DNA of 64,000 nucleotides from Amaurobius ferox (GCA_951213105.1 OX578145.1:13856707-13920706), one strand, 5' to 3'; numbered from the stretch's first letter, positions 10,395-21,970 are shown. Numbers and translations are program-made. The notes: generated by a model not told the origin, from the sequence alone.

Positions 10395-11015
10395 TTTTAA
10401 GAATTGTAAATATAGGCGACCAAGATATAACTAATATTGGCACAGATGGTTTAGCCAGTGACAAGTCAATATTATAGCCTATATTGGTTGCCAAAATATA
10501 GCCAATATTGCCTATGTATTGGTAGCCAAGATATATCCAATATTTCCTGCATATTGGTTTCCATAATAAAATCGATATTGGCTGCATATTGATGCTATAG
10601 ATATAGCCAATACTGGTAGCAAAGGTATAGCCAATATTAACAAACAAGATATAGCCAATATTGGCAAAAAGATAGAGCCAATATTATCTGTTTATTAGTG
10701 TCCTAGATATAGCCAATAATGGCTGTATATTGGTATCCAAGATGTAGCCAATATTGGCTATGTATTTGTTGCTTATATTGGATAAATATTGGTCATAACT
10801 TTGCGTCTCAATATTGGCTATAGCTTGCTGTGACTATTTTGGATTTATATTGGCATGTCAATACAGGTTATAAATAAGCTGTCAATATTGGTAATGGCTT
10901 GGTGTGCCAATATTGGACAGCCAATATTGTCACATATGGGCCAATATTGGCCAAATCTCGTCAAAATGTCCAATTTTTGATATTTGTCTAATATTGGCTG
11001 CCAATATTGGGCCTA
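10395..11015. repeat. Degenerate satellite of AGCCAATATTGG units
   Basis: About twenty imperfect repeats of a 30-36 bp motif built on the palindrome CCAATATTGG with AAGATATAGCC between. Regularity decays to the right, where only CCAATATTGG and its variants remain. The 86-residue minus-strand ORF at 10387-10647 is a translation of this repeat (YIGYI pattern) and not a gene. Confidence 0.8.
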
Positions 11016-11029
11016 GGGATTGCTACTGA

Positions 11030-11058
11030 AATTAGGCATATGCTGCCTACACCAGATT
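11030..11058 (-). repeat. Family A/B 5'-end fragment
   Basis: ATATGCTGCCTACACCAGATTTTT is the reverse complement of the family 5' end (AAAAATCTGATGTGGGCAGCACATG) with three changes. The following sequence is not recognisable as the rest of the element. Confidence 0.45.
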
Positions 11059-11059
11059 T

Positions 11060-13155
11060 TTCGTTTTAATGTCTCCAGTTTCACATTTTATATTTCGGTA
11101 TATCATATTTTGACCCCACTTTTTAACACTACGATTCAATTTTCATACTATAAGTTCTAGCGTTAAAATGTTTGCAGTGAAGAAGACACCTCTATTCGTT
11201 TCAAAACGATCACCTGTTTCTTACAATTAAATTGTCGCAGCAATTTATATTGTTTTTCTCTTCATTTTCACCGATTATCTGCACAGCGTAATATTTTGAA
11301 CGAGAAATAAGAAAGTCTGAATACTAAGCACATACGATCAAACGTTTAATGACAAAATCATTTTATCATTCAACCTTTTATGCAGATTTACAAAAGCAAT
11401 CGAGGCTCAAAATAATTGAATCACTTATCATTGCGTCGAATATAAATCTAATTAAAGTGCATTTCGTTTCATACCAGATATGAATCTCCTTGCAATGATG
11501 ATTATCCCCGTTATTAATAATATGCGCCATAATTATTTACTATACCTAATGATTAAACACATCATTTACGGGAAAATGTTTGTGCATTAACGTGAATTCG
11601 TGTCTCCGTAATATTTTTGAACATATATCATTAAACGCATTTCTTTGATAACGCAGGAGAACGTGATTCTTGTTGCAAATGCGTTGTCATTTACGTATTT
11701 AAACATACAAATGCAGGAAAGAATTCGAATGTTATCAATAATCTAAGTGCAAAATTAATTTAGGGTCTTATATCCAGAACAATATTTCTTATTTGGTTTA
11801 ATATTATAAATATCACCGACTAATATGAATGCTAGAAAAAATAGTTCTTATCAATTACTAGCAGTATACACGTTTACAATAATTTTAATGGTAAAGGAAT
11901 TGGCGACGTCCAAGGAATTTTAAGGATTCGAAGTACTATCATTTAGAAAACGTACTGTTGATTTTAAGCTAGTTTATAAAATAAGAGCATTGCGCACTTA
12001 TTTAGGTCATATGAAAAATGTAGAAGTTAGGGTGTAGTAAAAGAGTTTATTTAGGATGTATCAAAGGCGCTTATTTACTGCTTATCAAAATAACTCTTTT
12101 AAGACGCATTGAAGGAGTTTATTTTGCGCATATCAATGGAGAATATTTCGGGCTCGCACATAGTGCGAAGGACGTATGAAAAGAGCATATTTAGGGCTTA
12201 TTACCCCATGCAGAGGGTGAAAGGCTTATTTAAGGCATAATGTGTAGTCATATTTGGACGTAGCATTCAATTCATCTACCACCTGGCCCCTGGGGTATTA
12301 CTCAACTACAGAGCAGGCATGTTTATATGCTTATTTAGGGCGTACTACTCCCGATTAGCGGGCGAAGAACATACGTGCATGTGCTCGCGCAGAAGTCTAA
12401 TATATTTTTGAAAAACTATATGAATGAAATGAATAAATCTCTGCTTTACATTTCAATCGACGTCTGGTACATCTTCTACGTAGTTGAGAGTTAATGCAGT
12501 TAAGAATTTGTAGATAACTCAGTGGTCATGGCGTAGTCGTGTAAGCGCCTACTGGTTTTTTTATTGTTATAAGTGGTCACGTTGTTAAAGTGTTTTATGC
12601 TTTTATACAATTCTCTGTAAGTTTCGATGTAATTTAAATCAAAGGTTTGCATCTCCAATCCCGGGAAACGGCAGGTACATTTTAGTTAACATTTGTCTAA
12701 ACTAGAAACACCATTACTCTAAACAACATTAGTCTAAACTAAAAATAATAGATGTATAAAATACGCAATTCTACTACTCTGACCTCAAAATAATAAAAGG
12801 TCTTATCTTAAGTACACATGTTAAAGTAATGAGGAAATATAAAAGAACATAACACAAGGAAATTGTATTTATTTCTCTTCCGAAATTTCTTCTAGTGTGT
12901 CATTATTGTTCTTCAAAATACTCCTTAAGACGATGATTCAGCAAATGAGCAATGATTATTGTCAATGAGCAACTTTCTCTCCCACTAGTCAATAAATCTG
13001 GACGCAATCTTGTAACATTTTATTTCTATGGCTATTTTCCCTTGTTTGATATTAAACTGTATCTAGGGTTAGAATCTAACTCGAAATAGATACAAAAATT
13101 GCAACAGTCTAAACGAAAAAATTAACAGTCTTCAAATTTATACTGATCTGTTTTT
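11060..13155. other. Non-coding stretch, diverged repeats only
   Basis: About 11370-11600 is the second copy of the repeat at 5620-5860. Between 12000 and 12360 a loose motif, TTATTTAGGGCGTATCAAA, recurs about eight times at irregular spacing. About 12505-12680 has weak tRNA-like pieces (ACTCAGTGGTCATGGCG and CCAATCCCGGGAA), but they are too far apart for a tRNA promoter. I see no gene. Confidence 0.4.
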
Positions 13156-13159
13156 TATT

Positions 13160-13946
13160 TTTACTTTCACTAATGCATGGCATTGAATAAGGAAAGTATT
13201 GGAATCATACCGAAAATCTCAACTCGAGTCTTCGACGAATCTACACGTTTTGAGATCTCTAGAATACGAAAAAACTGTTTTTAGAGTGACTTCTATGTGT
13301 GTGTCTGTCTGTATGTGTGTCTGCTTGTCTATCTGTACAATGTATCCACTTCAACTCAAAAACTAATGGACTGAATTTCATAAAATTTGGTAGGCAAGTC
13401 ACTTGGCGACCCTGGTGCTTGTTAGTTTTGGGTACGGTTAGGGATAAAAGAACCCGTCTTTTTTGGCGAAATGGACTGCAAAAATTGCTTGCATCTACTC
13501 TAGCTGAAAAACTAATAGATCAAATTTTACAAAATTTGGTAGATGAGTCATTTGTGGGTTACCCTGGTGGTGATTAGATTTTGGTATTATTCGGAAAAAA
13601 ATAACCTGCATTTTTTAGCTAAAAGGTCCACAAGAATTCTCAAAATCTAAAATAAAAACTATGTGTGCTCAAATATATAAAAGAATAAGACCGATTCCAC
13701 TAGAATAGGACTAGCCTTTCTCGAGATATTTTAGTTTTTTCGCATGTTCGCTAAGTCATCTTTGAAAATAAGTCCAGTTACCAAATGAGAACGAAAATTG
13801 AATTAAAAGTGCAAACTCAGTGTAATTTAAAATAATTTTGGGATGTTAATTTGTGCAATTAAACTCAATTAAATGAATTATTGAAGAAATAAAGAGAACG
13901 TGAATATGAGTCTGCAGGGAAAGTCATGTGCTGCCTACATCAGATT
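13160..13946 (-). repeat. Family A dispersed copy, single unit
   Basis: This is a complete unit in reverse orientation. Its 3' hairpin is at 13162-13198 (TACTTTCACTAATGCATGG / GGAAAGTA), and CAGATACAGACAGA-type microsatellite complement at about 13295-13340. It has two internal modules and the 5' end at about 13917-13946 (GCAGGGAAAGTCATGTGCTGCC...CATCAGATTTTT). The 92-residue ORF at 13299-13577 lies across the microsatellite and modules and is not a gene. Confidence 0.85.
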
Positions 13947-14039
13947 TTTTTATTTGCTAAACAATATATGGTGCTTAGTGTGAAAATAATTCTATCAATT
14001 GAATATTAGCTCAATTAGGTACTACTTAATGGTCGAGTA

Positions 14040-15335
14040 TCAGCCTTTCACGTCACCGGTGGGGGCTGTGTAAGGGCTCTAAAAGACTTCACCCTTGTCC
14101 TATACTTTGTCCATCTCGGGAGAAAAATGCAAAATCTGGCTTCCTTTGATTTGGTCCAGTGGTCGATATTATACGTGTTCAAAGAATCAGCCTTCTAGGT
14201 CAACGGAGGGATTTCTGGAGGACTCGGATAGACTTTCGACCCTCCCTCAATTTTTTCCTCCTCCCTGGGAAGGTAGATCTTATATCCTATATAATATTCT
14301 TTAGGATATCTACGGGGTAAATCAATCCGTCTCCGCTAGATTATGTGCAGTAGTCGATGTGCAAAGATTCAGTCTTCTAAATCCACGGAAAGGATTTTAG
14401 ATTATGTCTGGAGGGCTTTTCCTCACTTAACAGAGTAAATAGACCCTTCTCCGTTAGATTCTGTACCGTTTTCGATGCTATACGTGTGCAAAGATTCAGG
14501 CTTTTAGGTCCAAGGTTTTTTTAGAGGGTCTGCAGAATCTCTTCAAGCCATTTTCCTTTGCATCCTTTCCTAAGAGATAAACCGAAAATCGGGCTCTGTT
14601 GCATTCGGTACTAAAGTTGATACTGTAAATGTGCAACGTGTCATTTTTCTAGTTCTATGGAGGTACTTCTGGTGGCTCTGGAAAGTATTTAAATAAAAAA
14701 ATCCGCTTTCTCCGCTTCCGCGGGGGGGGGGGGGGGTAAATCGAAAATACGTCTCCGTTAGGTTCAGTACCGAAGTCGGTGTAAAGAGGGTGCAAAAATC
14801 CAGACGTGTAGGTTAACAGAGGGACTTTTAGAGGATCTGGAAAGATTTTTCGAATCCTTCCCACAATTTTTCTAGCCCGAAGGGTAAATCGAAATCATGA
14901 CTCTACGTTAAGTTAAGCACCGTAGTTGATACTATAAGTATTTTTAAAAACTCCTTTTCCTCCGCACATCAGGGGAGATATATCGAAAATTTGTCTGCGT
15001 TAGGATCTGTATCAAACTCGATAAGTTTCGTGTAGAAAGATTCAGTTTTATCATTCACGGCGAGTCTAGAAAGAGTTTTCGAAACGTCCCCAAATTTTCT
15101 CCGACCCTGAGGGGTGAATCAAAAATCTGGCTCTCCGTTAAGTTCTGTACCGTAGAGGATACAATAAATGCACAAAATTTCACATTTGTAAGTCAACGGA
15201 GGATCTGGTAAAACTTAAAAAAAAATCTTTTTCTGCGGAAAATCCGAATAAATCTAAAACCAAGATCCATTAGGTTCTCTACCACAGTTGATTCCATAAG
15301 TGTGCAAAGAGTGAGTCTTGGTTTCTGGAGGGTCT
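14040..15335. repeat. Degenerate tandem repeat, ~125-185 bp units
   Basis: About nine diverged units. The consensus contains CTCCGTTAGGTTCTGTACC, then GTTGATACTATAAGTGTGCAAAGATTCAG, then AGGTCAACGGAGG, GAGGRTCTGGAAAGA and CCTCCGCCCTGGGGGGTAAATCGAAAA. The GTGCAAAGATTCAG anchor or its remnants lie near 14175, 14359, 14486, 14631, 14790, 15030, 15168 and 15302, and another near 14935 is deleted. Unit length varies, so the array is old. A 15-G homopolymer at 14722-14736 lies inside one unit. ORFs here (14095-14304 and 14655-14864) are not supported. Confidence 0.7.
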
Positions 15336-15343
15336 GAAATTAA

Positions 15344-15513
15344 CCTTTTGCTTATGAGTGGGACAGCGTCCATCCCAAATGAAGAACATCTGAAAAAGAC
15401 AGGTATTTAGCATACCCTATCCCAAACAGTGCGATCCCCCTTTACAGATATTGGCGTCCTTGGATGGACGCTGTCTGTTTGGAATGGACGGTGTCGCACC
15501 CGTAAGCAAAAGA
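15344..15513. mobile_element. TTAA-flanked MITE (piggyBac-type), copy 1, 170 bp
   Basis: TTAA occurs on both sides (15340-15343 and 15514-15517). The termini are CCTTTTGCTTATGAGTGGGA and, inverted, TCTTTTGCTTACGGGTGCGA, followed by CAGCGTCCATCC on the left and GGATGGACGCTGTC on the right. TTAA target duplication and CCYTTTG termini are characteristic of piggyBac elements. It has no coding sequence. A second copy is at 20630-20756. Confidence 0.8.
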
Positions 15514-15697
15514 TTAATTAGCCAATTATAAGCCGCTCAACAGCGCCCTCTACCACCAAATGGTGATTGCAATCTGCGCTCATACATCCATTATAAGAAA
15601 ATGTTTGCTGTAATCCCATTAATGTTTATGAAGAGATTTTCGAATCGTCCTGTATGAATTCATAAAATATATATAAATAATATTGTTCAAAGATATA

Positions 15698-16559
15698 TAG
15701 GGTGTCCCAAAAATATTGAAACGCGCTTTAATTCTTTATCTGTTAAAGATAATTGGGCAATATAAATTGCAAAAATGTTGAAAGTAAGGTAGGAAATAAG
15801 ACTACGTTAATAAAGTAGTCCTCTCATTAATTTAAGAAAAGTGACAATTTTTGAATTTTTATACTACCCCCTTAGACAAATTTGGTCAATCAAATTTTTT
15901 TTTATTTTTAATGCAACAAGATTATTAAACAAACCCATATCTGTATCTTTAAAATCAACTGAATTATGAAAAAGGAAAAAATCTGACTTATGTCATTTTT
16001 CCGAACCATGTTAAAGGCTGTTTCATTAGTGAAAATAGGGATCATAAACAAATTGACGATGGAAATTGTTTAGATCAAATATACGTTAATACTTGTCAAT
16101 TTTGTTTTCCACAAATACATCTAAATAAAACATTACACAGACAGAGATCATATAAAGCAGTGGTATTCTTTACGCGGTTGCGTATCCTATGTATTATCAT
16201 CCAGATTTACCTTTTTTGTAATATGTCACAAATTTACATATCTAATTTGATATAGGGTCCCCATTCACAAATTTCAATTTTCAATTAAATATAACTCGCT
16301 CAATTTTAAAGATACAGACATGAGGATATTTTTAATGATCTTGTTGCATTAAAAATAAAAATTCTCTAATTGACCAAATTGTCTAAGGGGTCGTATAAAA
16401 ATTTAAAAAGTGTAACTTTTTGAAAATAAATGGAACGACTGTTTCATTAACGTAGTCTTAATTCCTATCTTACTTTCAATATTTTTGCAATTTACATTGC
16501 CCACTTATCTCCAACAGGTAAAGAATTGAAGCGCGTTTCAATCTTTTTGGGACACCCAG
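15698..16559. mobile_element. Long-TIR TA-flanked MITE (Tc1/mariner-like), copy 1, 862 bp
   Basis: TA flanks the element (15696-15697 and 16560-16561). The terminal inverted repeats are over 200 bp long, from YAGGGTGTCCCAAAAA through TTCTTTACCTGTTGGAGAT, GGGCAATGTAAATTGC, ACTACGTTAATGAA and TTAGACAAATTTGGTC. The left end has TAGGG where the family has CAGGG. The unique centre (about 16130-16270) carries ATCATATAAAGCAGTGG and GATATAGGGTCCCCATTCAC. It encodes no transposase. The copy at 43104-44046 is the same length once its nested SINE is removed (865 bp). Confidence 0.85.
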
Positions 16560-16576
16560 TATAATGGATTCCATGT

Positions 16577-18288
16577 ACAGCCGCTGAAAGAAAAAACGCC
16601 CCACCCTCTGTTAATCGAGCATCGGAAGGGAATAACATCATCGTTAGGAATAACATCCTCTACAAATTAATGTGCGTAAAATTTGCATAAGGGACCATCT
16701 TCATATCTAAACTCGCGCAAACTTTGAAATTTTCAATGGCAACACCCAGATTTAACGTCAGCCACAAGTTTTAGACCCCCAAATTAGTCCAAATTCAAAT
16801 TTTTACGACGTTGCTATCTTTATATCGGGGACCAGCTCCATATTGAAAACCGCTATTTCAAGGACGATGTTTCGTTGATTGACCACAGTACTGTTATAAA
16901 TTATTGAACTATCCTCTTGACATTCAGCATTATGACTTACCTCACAGCTAAAGGGTCGCAGGTTTGATTCCTGCATGAGAGGGTGAGCATTTTCATGGCT
17001 GTGTGTGGTGTTATCTTGTGTGTGTGTGTTACTAAGGCAGTGGGCCTGTAATGGGTAGGATTATGTGAGCCTCAAATAGGGCACGATTATTAGGGGTAAA
17101 AAATCGTACTGGATGCGTTGCTAAAAACTAATGGAGCATTCGTGCCAGGGTCAATAAAAGGAAGAAGAAATAAAGAATAATGAAATGTTTATTTTCAAAT
17201 GTCATTTTATAATGCTGTTTCAAAACCAATTTATGAGACTAACAAATATCTGCAGATGACGCGACAAAACAACTCCGTGGGAACTTTGTGACAAATTTAA
17301 AAGTATCCATCCGTCATTATCAATCACCTTTTGAAGTCTTGTTGGTGTTTAGTATCACATAATTTTATAATTTGTTATTGTGTTATATAAATATTTTTAT
17401 TATAAATTATTACATTTTGTGGGCGATTTCAACTCGCAGTAGCTCGGGAACAATTAATCGGCGGTAACATAAGTAGATCCCATTTAGAATAATACAAGTT
17501 TGCACCCTTCAATACAGTAGCAGAATTACATTTATTAGGTTGCATCTATACAACGCTGTTTATACAAAGTTTTTATTAATACTGAGTAAAAATAAATGCC
17601 CGTTTAGTTAAATAAAGATTAACTTACAATAAATATAACTTTTTCAAATTTGTCATTTTTTAAACTAATATACGATCCCTAACGTCATCTTGATGCTGAA
17701 TATTTAAACATTTCGGTAGAACTAGTGGGAGGAAACACCTGGAATTTTATATAAACATATAAAATCTCTTTGTGAATCGATTTTTATCAAAACGTGTCTA
17801 GGTTTGTATTCATATTTTTTCTATTATTGATGTCATAATTAATATTTCATACAAACAATTTATTTTACAAAAATAAAAATCACGAAAATGTGTTTGGGTT
17901 GTTTAGTACTAACGTCATACAAATAATCAGCGTGAGCAGATAATTATTACAGAATATATGAATGGAAGTCTTGGAAACTAATTTAACATTAGGAGCTCAA
18001 ACCTTTACATACTCACAACTCAGAAACGCTTCACCCAAATGACTTGAAATTTGGTATCACAGGTTGAATTTTGCTCTAGTGTCGAACTATGTTGTCAAAC
18101 TTGGGAATTGCCATTGACAATTTCAAAGTTTGTGCGCGTTTAGATATGCAGACGGCCCTTTATGCAAATTTTACGCACATTAATTTGTAGAGGATGTTAT
18201 TCCTAATCGAATAGTACCATTCAATTTTCTCTACGATGAACGATGCTCGATTAACAGAGGGTGGGACGTTTTTTTTTTGTCGCGGCTG
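16577..18288. mobile_element. Long-TIR TA-flanked element, 1712 bp, non-autonomous
   Basis: Terminal inverted repeats of about 185 bp start CAGCCGC and include CCACCCTCTGTTAATCGAGC, GGAATAACATCCTCTACAAA, TTAATGTGCGTAAAATTTGC and AACTTTGAAATT. TA is duplicated at the ends (16575-16576 and 18289-18290), and the reconstructed target reads CCATGTACATG. The left TIR lacks about 35 bp present in the right. The interior holds a SINE near its left end and otherwise AT-rich sequence (17180-18000) without an ORF. TA duplication suggests mobilisation by a Tc1/mariner-type transposase (inference). Confidence 0.75.
16928..17172 (+). mobile_element. tRNA-derived SINE (family 3) inside the long-TIR element
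   Basis: A B box, GGTTTGATTCC, lies at 16961-16971, preceded by a degraded A-box region (CTTACCTCACAGCTAAAGGG). A body with a GTGTGTGT stretch follows, and the copy ends in GGTCAATAAAAGGAAGAAGAAATAAAG. The A-rich tail and Pol III box identify a SINE. It differs from families 1 and 2 and is the only copy I see here. Confidence 0.6.
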
Positions 18289-18290
18289 TA

Positions 18291-19655
18291 CATGTTAATC
18301 CTTGTAAAAACCTTTCCTTATTAAATCGCGATTTCACTATCCTTTGAGCAGTCGTATAGAAAAAGCAATTTCTTTTTGTTATTAAGCATTACCAAATGAA
18401 GAAGTTTTATAGGGCCGTCGTCTCACTGTCTAGACAAAGTACTACGCTCACACTGGGGATCTGAGAAAAATCGATAGAAGAAAACAGTTTGAAGTCTTGG
18501 GCCTTTTATATATTTCTGCAATGAACATTTGTGGATTTCTTGAAGTTGTTTTATCGAAATGAAAGCAAGAAGAATGAAATTAGATTAAGTTGAATATGCA
18601 CCAGATTCTTTCAAGAAATATTGAGAAATTTATCAATGACTGAACAAGCCAAGCATTTATTTTACTGAACACATATTTGAAATGTGACTGTTGATAAGTT
18701 CGTTATTTTTTACTAAAATTGCACCCTGCGTTAGGGATTCATTCATTCCATTACTCTAATTATTCTAGTAGGGATTCATCCATCCCATTATTCTAATGGC
18801 TTAGGGCGCTTATAAATAGGGGATGTTAAACTTGCTTAAAATTAACACTACTTTCTCAATACATGAAAATGCAGCGAATCCCGGTTATGATACGGTTTTC
18901 GCGGGAATATTTTAATGAACAACGTTAAAATATAATTGTCTATTTCATGATGTTCTACATGTATGTTCTTATAACAATTTCTTACAAAAAGCCGACGCAT
19001 GCAAATTGAGTGACAATAACCGTTTCGAGGGCGTTTTGATCCTTCATCAGGTTAAACAGTGTCTTTACTTAAAAAACGCAAAGCAAAAACTTACAGTTCT
19101 TCCATACGTAGAGATACTGATGAAATGGTATAGAGATTTAACAGTTGCCAACAATTTTTCTTTGTTGCACAATAATTTATTTCGGGATTCGACATGCACT
19201 TGCTAAAATATTGGATTCCACGTTCCTGCCCTCCTGTTTTTGTGGCAGAGAATCAGGGGGGAATGAAGATATGCCAGAATAGGAGCTGAAACTTAGCATT
19301 TATATAAGCTGATTGAAAACGTCTGCCTTCTTATTCCTGCTCTAAGGTCTCTATATACTGCACCGTCAATTCGCATGCATTGTTGGGTTATCGAGAATTC
19401 GCTGTATGTTCTGGTGTAATTTTTCATCTCGAAACTTTGACGTTTCTTACTTTTAAGGTCTAAATCATAAATCATGTGTAACTCCAAAATCCCATTTCCT
19501 TTTACCTTTAATACTATTAAAACCTTCCAAGTAAGGTTTTCAAAGGAAAACACATATCTTAAAAGTTTTACTCTTAAATTACTTTAAAATATTTTGGAAA
19601 CGTTCAGAGCAAAGCCTTATAGTTCTACAAAGCAAAATTACTTTAACTTCACTCC
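18291..19655. other. No recognisable gene
   Basis: AT-rich sequence with a short duplication (GGGATTCATYCATYCCATT at about 18733 and 18771). The ORFs at 19006-19206 (+) and 19293-19553 (-) have ordinary-looking composition but no motif I recognise, no splice context and no second copy here. I do not call them genes. Confidence 0.35.
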
Positions 19656-19659
19656 TGCT

Positions 19660-20030
19660 TCCACATTAGGAAATTATTTAATTTTACGTTAATTATTTGG
19701 ATATTAAATATACTTCCTTAGATCGTTCATAAAAATTTGCTACGGTTAAATTTTTAATTACACACGTAACAACTTTGATAAGTTCTGTGTCAGAAATAAA
19801 CTGTTTCATTTTAGTTAGAATATTTATTTGGCTTAACTAATGCAGACATATATTTCCATTTATACAGAAAAGCTCTGTCTGTAATTACAGTTCGAAGATA
19901 AATATAATGTTTTATAATATAATTAGTTCATGTTTTATACAAGCAAAAGTGTAATTCATTAATTATCTTAATTACAGCAATCAAAATAGATTTGAGTATT
20001 GAAAAGAAAAATATTTACATAAAAATACGC
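19660..20030 (+). repeat. Dispersed repeat family E, copy 1
   Basis: One of four diverged, same-orientation copies (also about 21310-21670, 24590-24920 and 27835-28180). Shared order: AAATTATTTAAGTAAACATTAATTATT, TTTCTAATTACGGG-like, GATAAATTCCATGTCG-like, CAGTTATTG/ATCTATTTC, then TTAATTACAGCAATCAAARTAGRYTTG. It is non-coding, and the boundaries are approximate. Confidence 0.5.
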
Positions 20031-20625
20031 AAGGGATCTTCAGATAGTAGGTATTTCAAATGAAAAAACTTGTATTAATCTTGGATGGTAACTGTTTGTT
20101 TGCAATAAAATAAAAGTACTAAAAATGTACGTTACGTACAACATCTATATATTTCTTTATTAATGAATAGATAATGGAAGAGTAAGATATTCCATGAGCG
20201 TCATTGAGTATGGGACACATAGGGGGTTATGTGAGTCTTGCAGATTGAAAGAGCTAACGAAGCTAGTTCTAGAGCTGGCAAATGCCATTTAACAAGGAAC
20301 GGGCGTATTACGTCCGCGTAGCAGGCCGCTCGAAAGTGCTTGCGAAGCTAGCTCAGCAAGAGTTAGAGAGTAAGAGACAAAGAGAGCTACAGGGGTAGGC
20401 GAAGCTTAAGCGAACAGGGGGCGGAGACCCCTAGTTAATTAAAATTTAGTAAAATGTATCCTCTCTATCTCTCCTCTCTCCTCTCCCCCTTCTCTCTCTC
20501 TCTCCCTCCAATTTATCGGTGTCACAAAGCTCTTTAACCTTTAACGCTACTTTTAGAGCTATCCTTTTTAATTCGATATATTTATAATTTTTTTAACCTT
20601 TAAAGCTATCCTTTTTAAGCTAACT
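20030..20625. other. GC-richer patch and CT-rich tract
   Basis: About 20280-20440 is less AT-rich (GGGCGTATTACGTCCGCG, GGGGGCGGAGACCCC) and contains several short purine-rich repeats, with no ORF or RNA gene I recognise. 20457-20513 is a (CT)n-type microsatellite. Confidence 0.4.
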
Positions 20626-20629
20626 TTAA

Positions 20630-20756
20630 CCTTTTGCTTACGCGTGGGACAGCGTCCATCTCAAACGAAACTGTTTGGGATAGAGTATGTCAAATACCTG
20701 TCTTTTTAGGAGGTTCTTCGTTTGAGATTGACGCTGTCCCACCCGTAAATAAAAGG
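20630..20756. mobile_element. TTAA-flanked MITE (piggyBac-type), copy 2, 127 bp
   Basis: TTAA at 20626-20629 on the left and TTAT at 20757-20760 on the right (one change). The termini CCTTTTGCTTACGCGTGGGA and, inverted, CCTTTTATTTACGGGTGGGA continue into ACAGCGTCCATCTCAAACGAA and its complement, so the element is almost a perfect palindrome. It is shorter than copy 1 because the centre differs. Confidence 0.8.
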
Positions 20757-20871
20757 TTATCAAAAGATTTTATGTATTCTTACATATTAAACACCGCTTT
20801 AATTATTTCTAGTGTATTCTAAAATTCTAGAATGTATGTACAGTTTTAATATTATTTATACTGTATTTACA

Positions 20872-20990
20872 GATAATTATATTATGCTGTAATTATATTA
20901 TATTGTAATTATATTATACTGCAACTATATAAAACTGTATAAATATATTTCATATTGTAACTTCAATGTTACACTAAATAAAGTTACAGA
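20872..20990. repeat. Short AT-rich tandem repeat (CTGTAATTATATTATA)
   Basis: About five imperfect repeats of an 18-bp unit, TGTAATTATATTATATTG, that degrade to the right. Confidence 0.6.
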
Positions 20991-21309
20991 AACAGGTTTT
21001 GTACTGTAACTGCAATTTACTGCAACTGCTGTAACTGTAAATGATCTGCAATAAAGCAAAAATGAACAGCATTGATCAGAGGAAATATTTAATTTATAAG
21101 TAAAATAAACATGTTTTTAACGTCAACATGAAATATCATCTACACTATTAATTGTTGTATTAAATGCTGCTAAATCTTTCAAATCGAAACATATCAGCAT
21201 ATCGAACATATCAGCATCGAAACATACTCAGTGAGAAACGTTTTCTCAAACTTTTTATCAATGGAATTACTCGGGAAGTGAAATCCCTTTTAATTCCTTC
21301 CCTCGTTTT

Positions 21310-21670
21310 AGAAAATTATTTAAGTAAACATTAATTATTCTCAGATTAAAGATATTTTGCCAGATTGTGCCAGAGAAAAAAAAAATCCAAGTTTAGTTTC
21401 TAATTACGGGCAACCGTTTTGATAAATTCCATGTCGTTAATGAACCGTTTTCTTCTTATTAGAACAGTTATTGTATTTTTGCTCTTGTTTGCTAATACTG
21501 TATCTTTTAGTAAAACTGAAAATCTATTTCATTAAAAACAGTACGAAGATAAATTGATCTTGATAACTAGAATATACGCTATTTTAAGAAAAATATACAC
21601 CAGTTTATTTCATTAATAAGTTTAATTACATCAATCAAAGTAGGCCTGTCTATTAGAAAAAAATGCATTT
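21310..21670 (+). repeat. Dispersed repeat family E, copy 2
   Basis: It contains GAAAATTATTTAAGTAAACATTAATTATT, TTTAGTTTCTAATTACGGGC, AATCTATTTC and TTTAATTACATCAATCAAAGTAGG in the same order as the other copies. Confidence 0.5.
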
Positions 21671-21749
21671 TTATGAAGCACATTAAGTCGTTAAATATTT
21701 TAGTTCGCCGAAATCGCCAAAAAATCGCCAAAATTAAATGATTGTTTAA

Positions 21750-21970
21750 ATGTGGGTGGATAATGTTTTGACGTGAATAATATGTATGTTTGGTGTATCT
21801 CTGGATCTAAAATTGGAGTTTTACGAAAAATGTAGACATTTCCGAACCTAATAGATATAAATGGAAGCAAATTTCCTTTTTTTGTTAGACACAGGGTACC
21901 ATCTATGAATATATGAAAATAATTTCGATATTTTAATATTTTGAACTTGGCTTTGTCACAGAAAATTAAA
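21750..21970 (+). repeat. Dispersed repeat family C, copy 1
   Basis: GATCTAAAATTGGAGTTTTACGAAAAATGTAGACA followed by CCTAATAGATATAAATGG, CAGGGTACCATCTATGAATA and AATATTTTGAACTTGG matches 49400-49600 and 54270-54423. The 116-residue minus-strand ORF at 21700-22050 runs through it and is probably fortuitous. Confidence 0.5.

Noticed and set aside
10387..10647. 86-residue ORF with IGYI repeats
   Set aside because: It is the CCAATATTGG satellite read in one frame.
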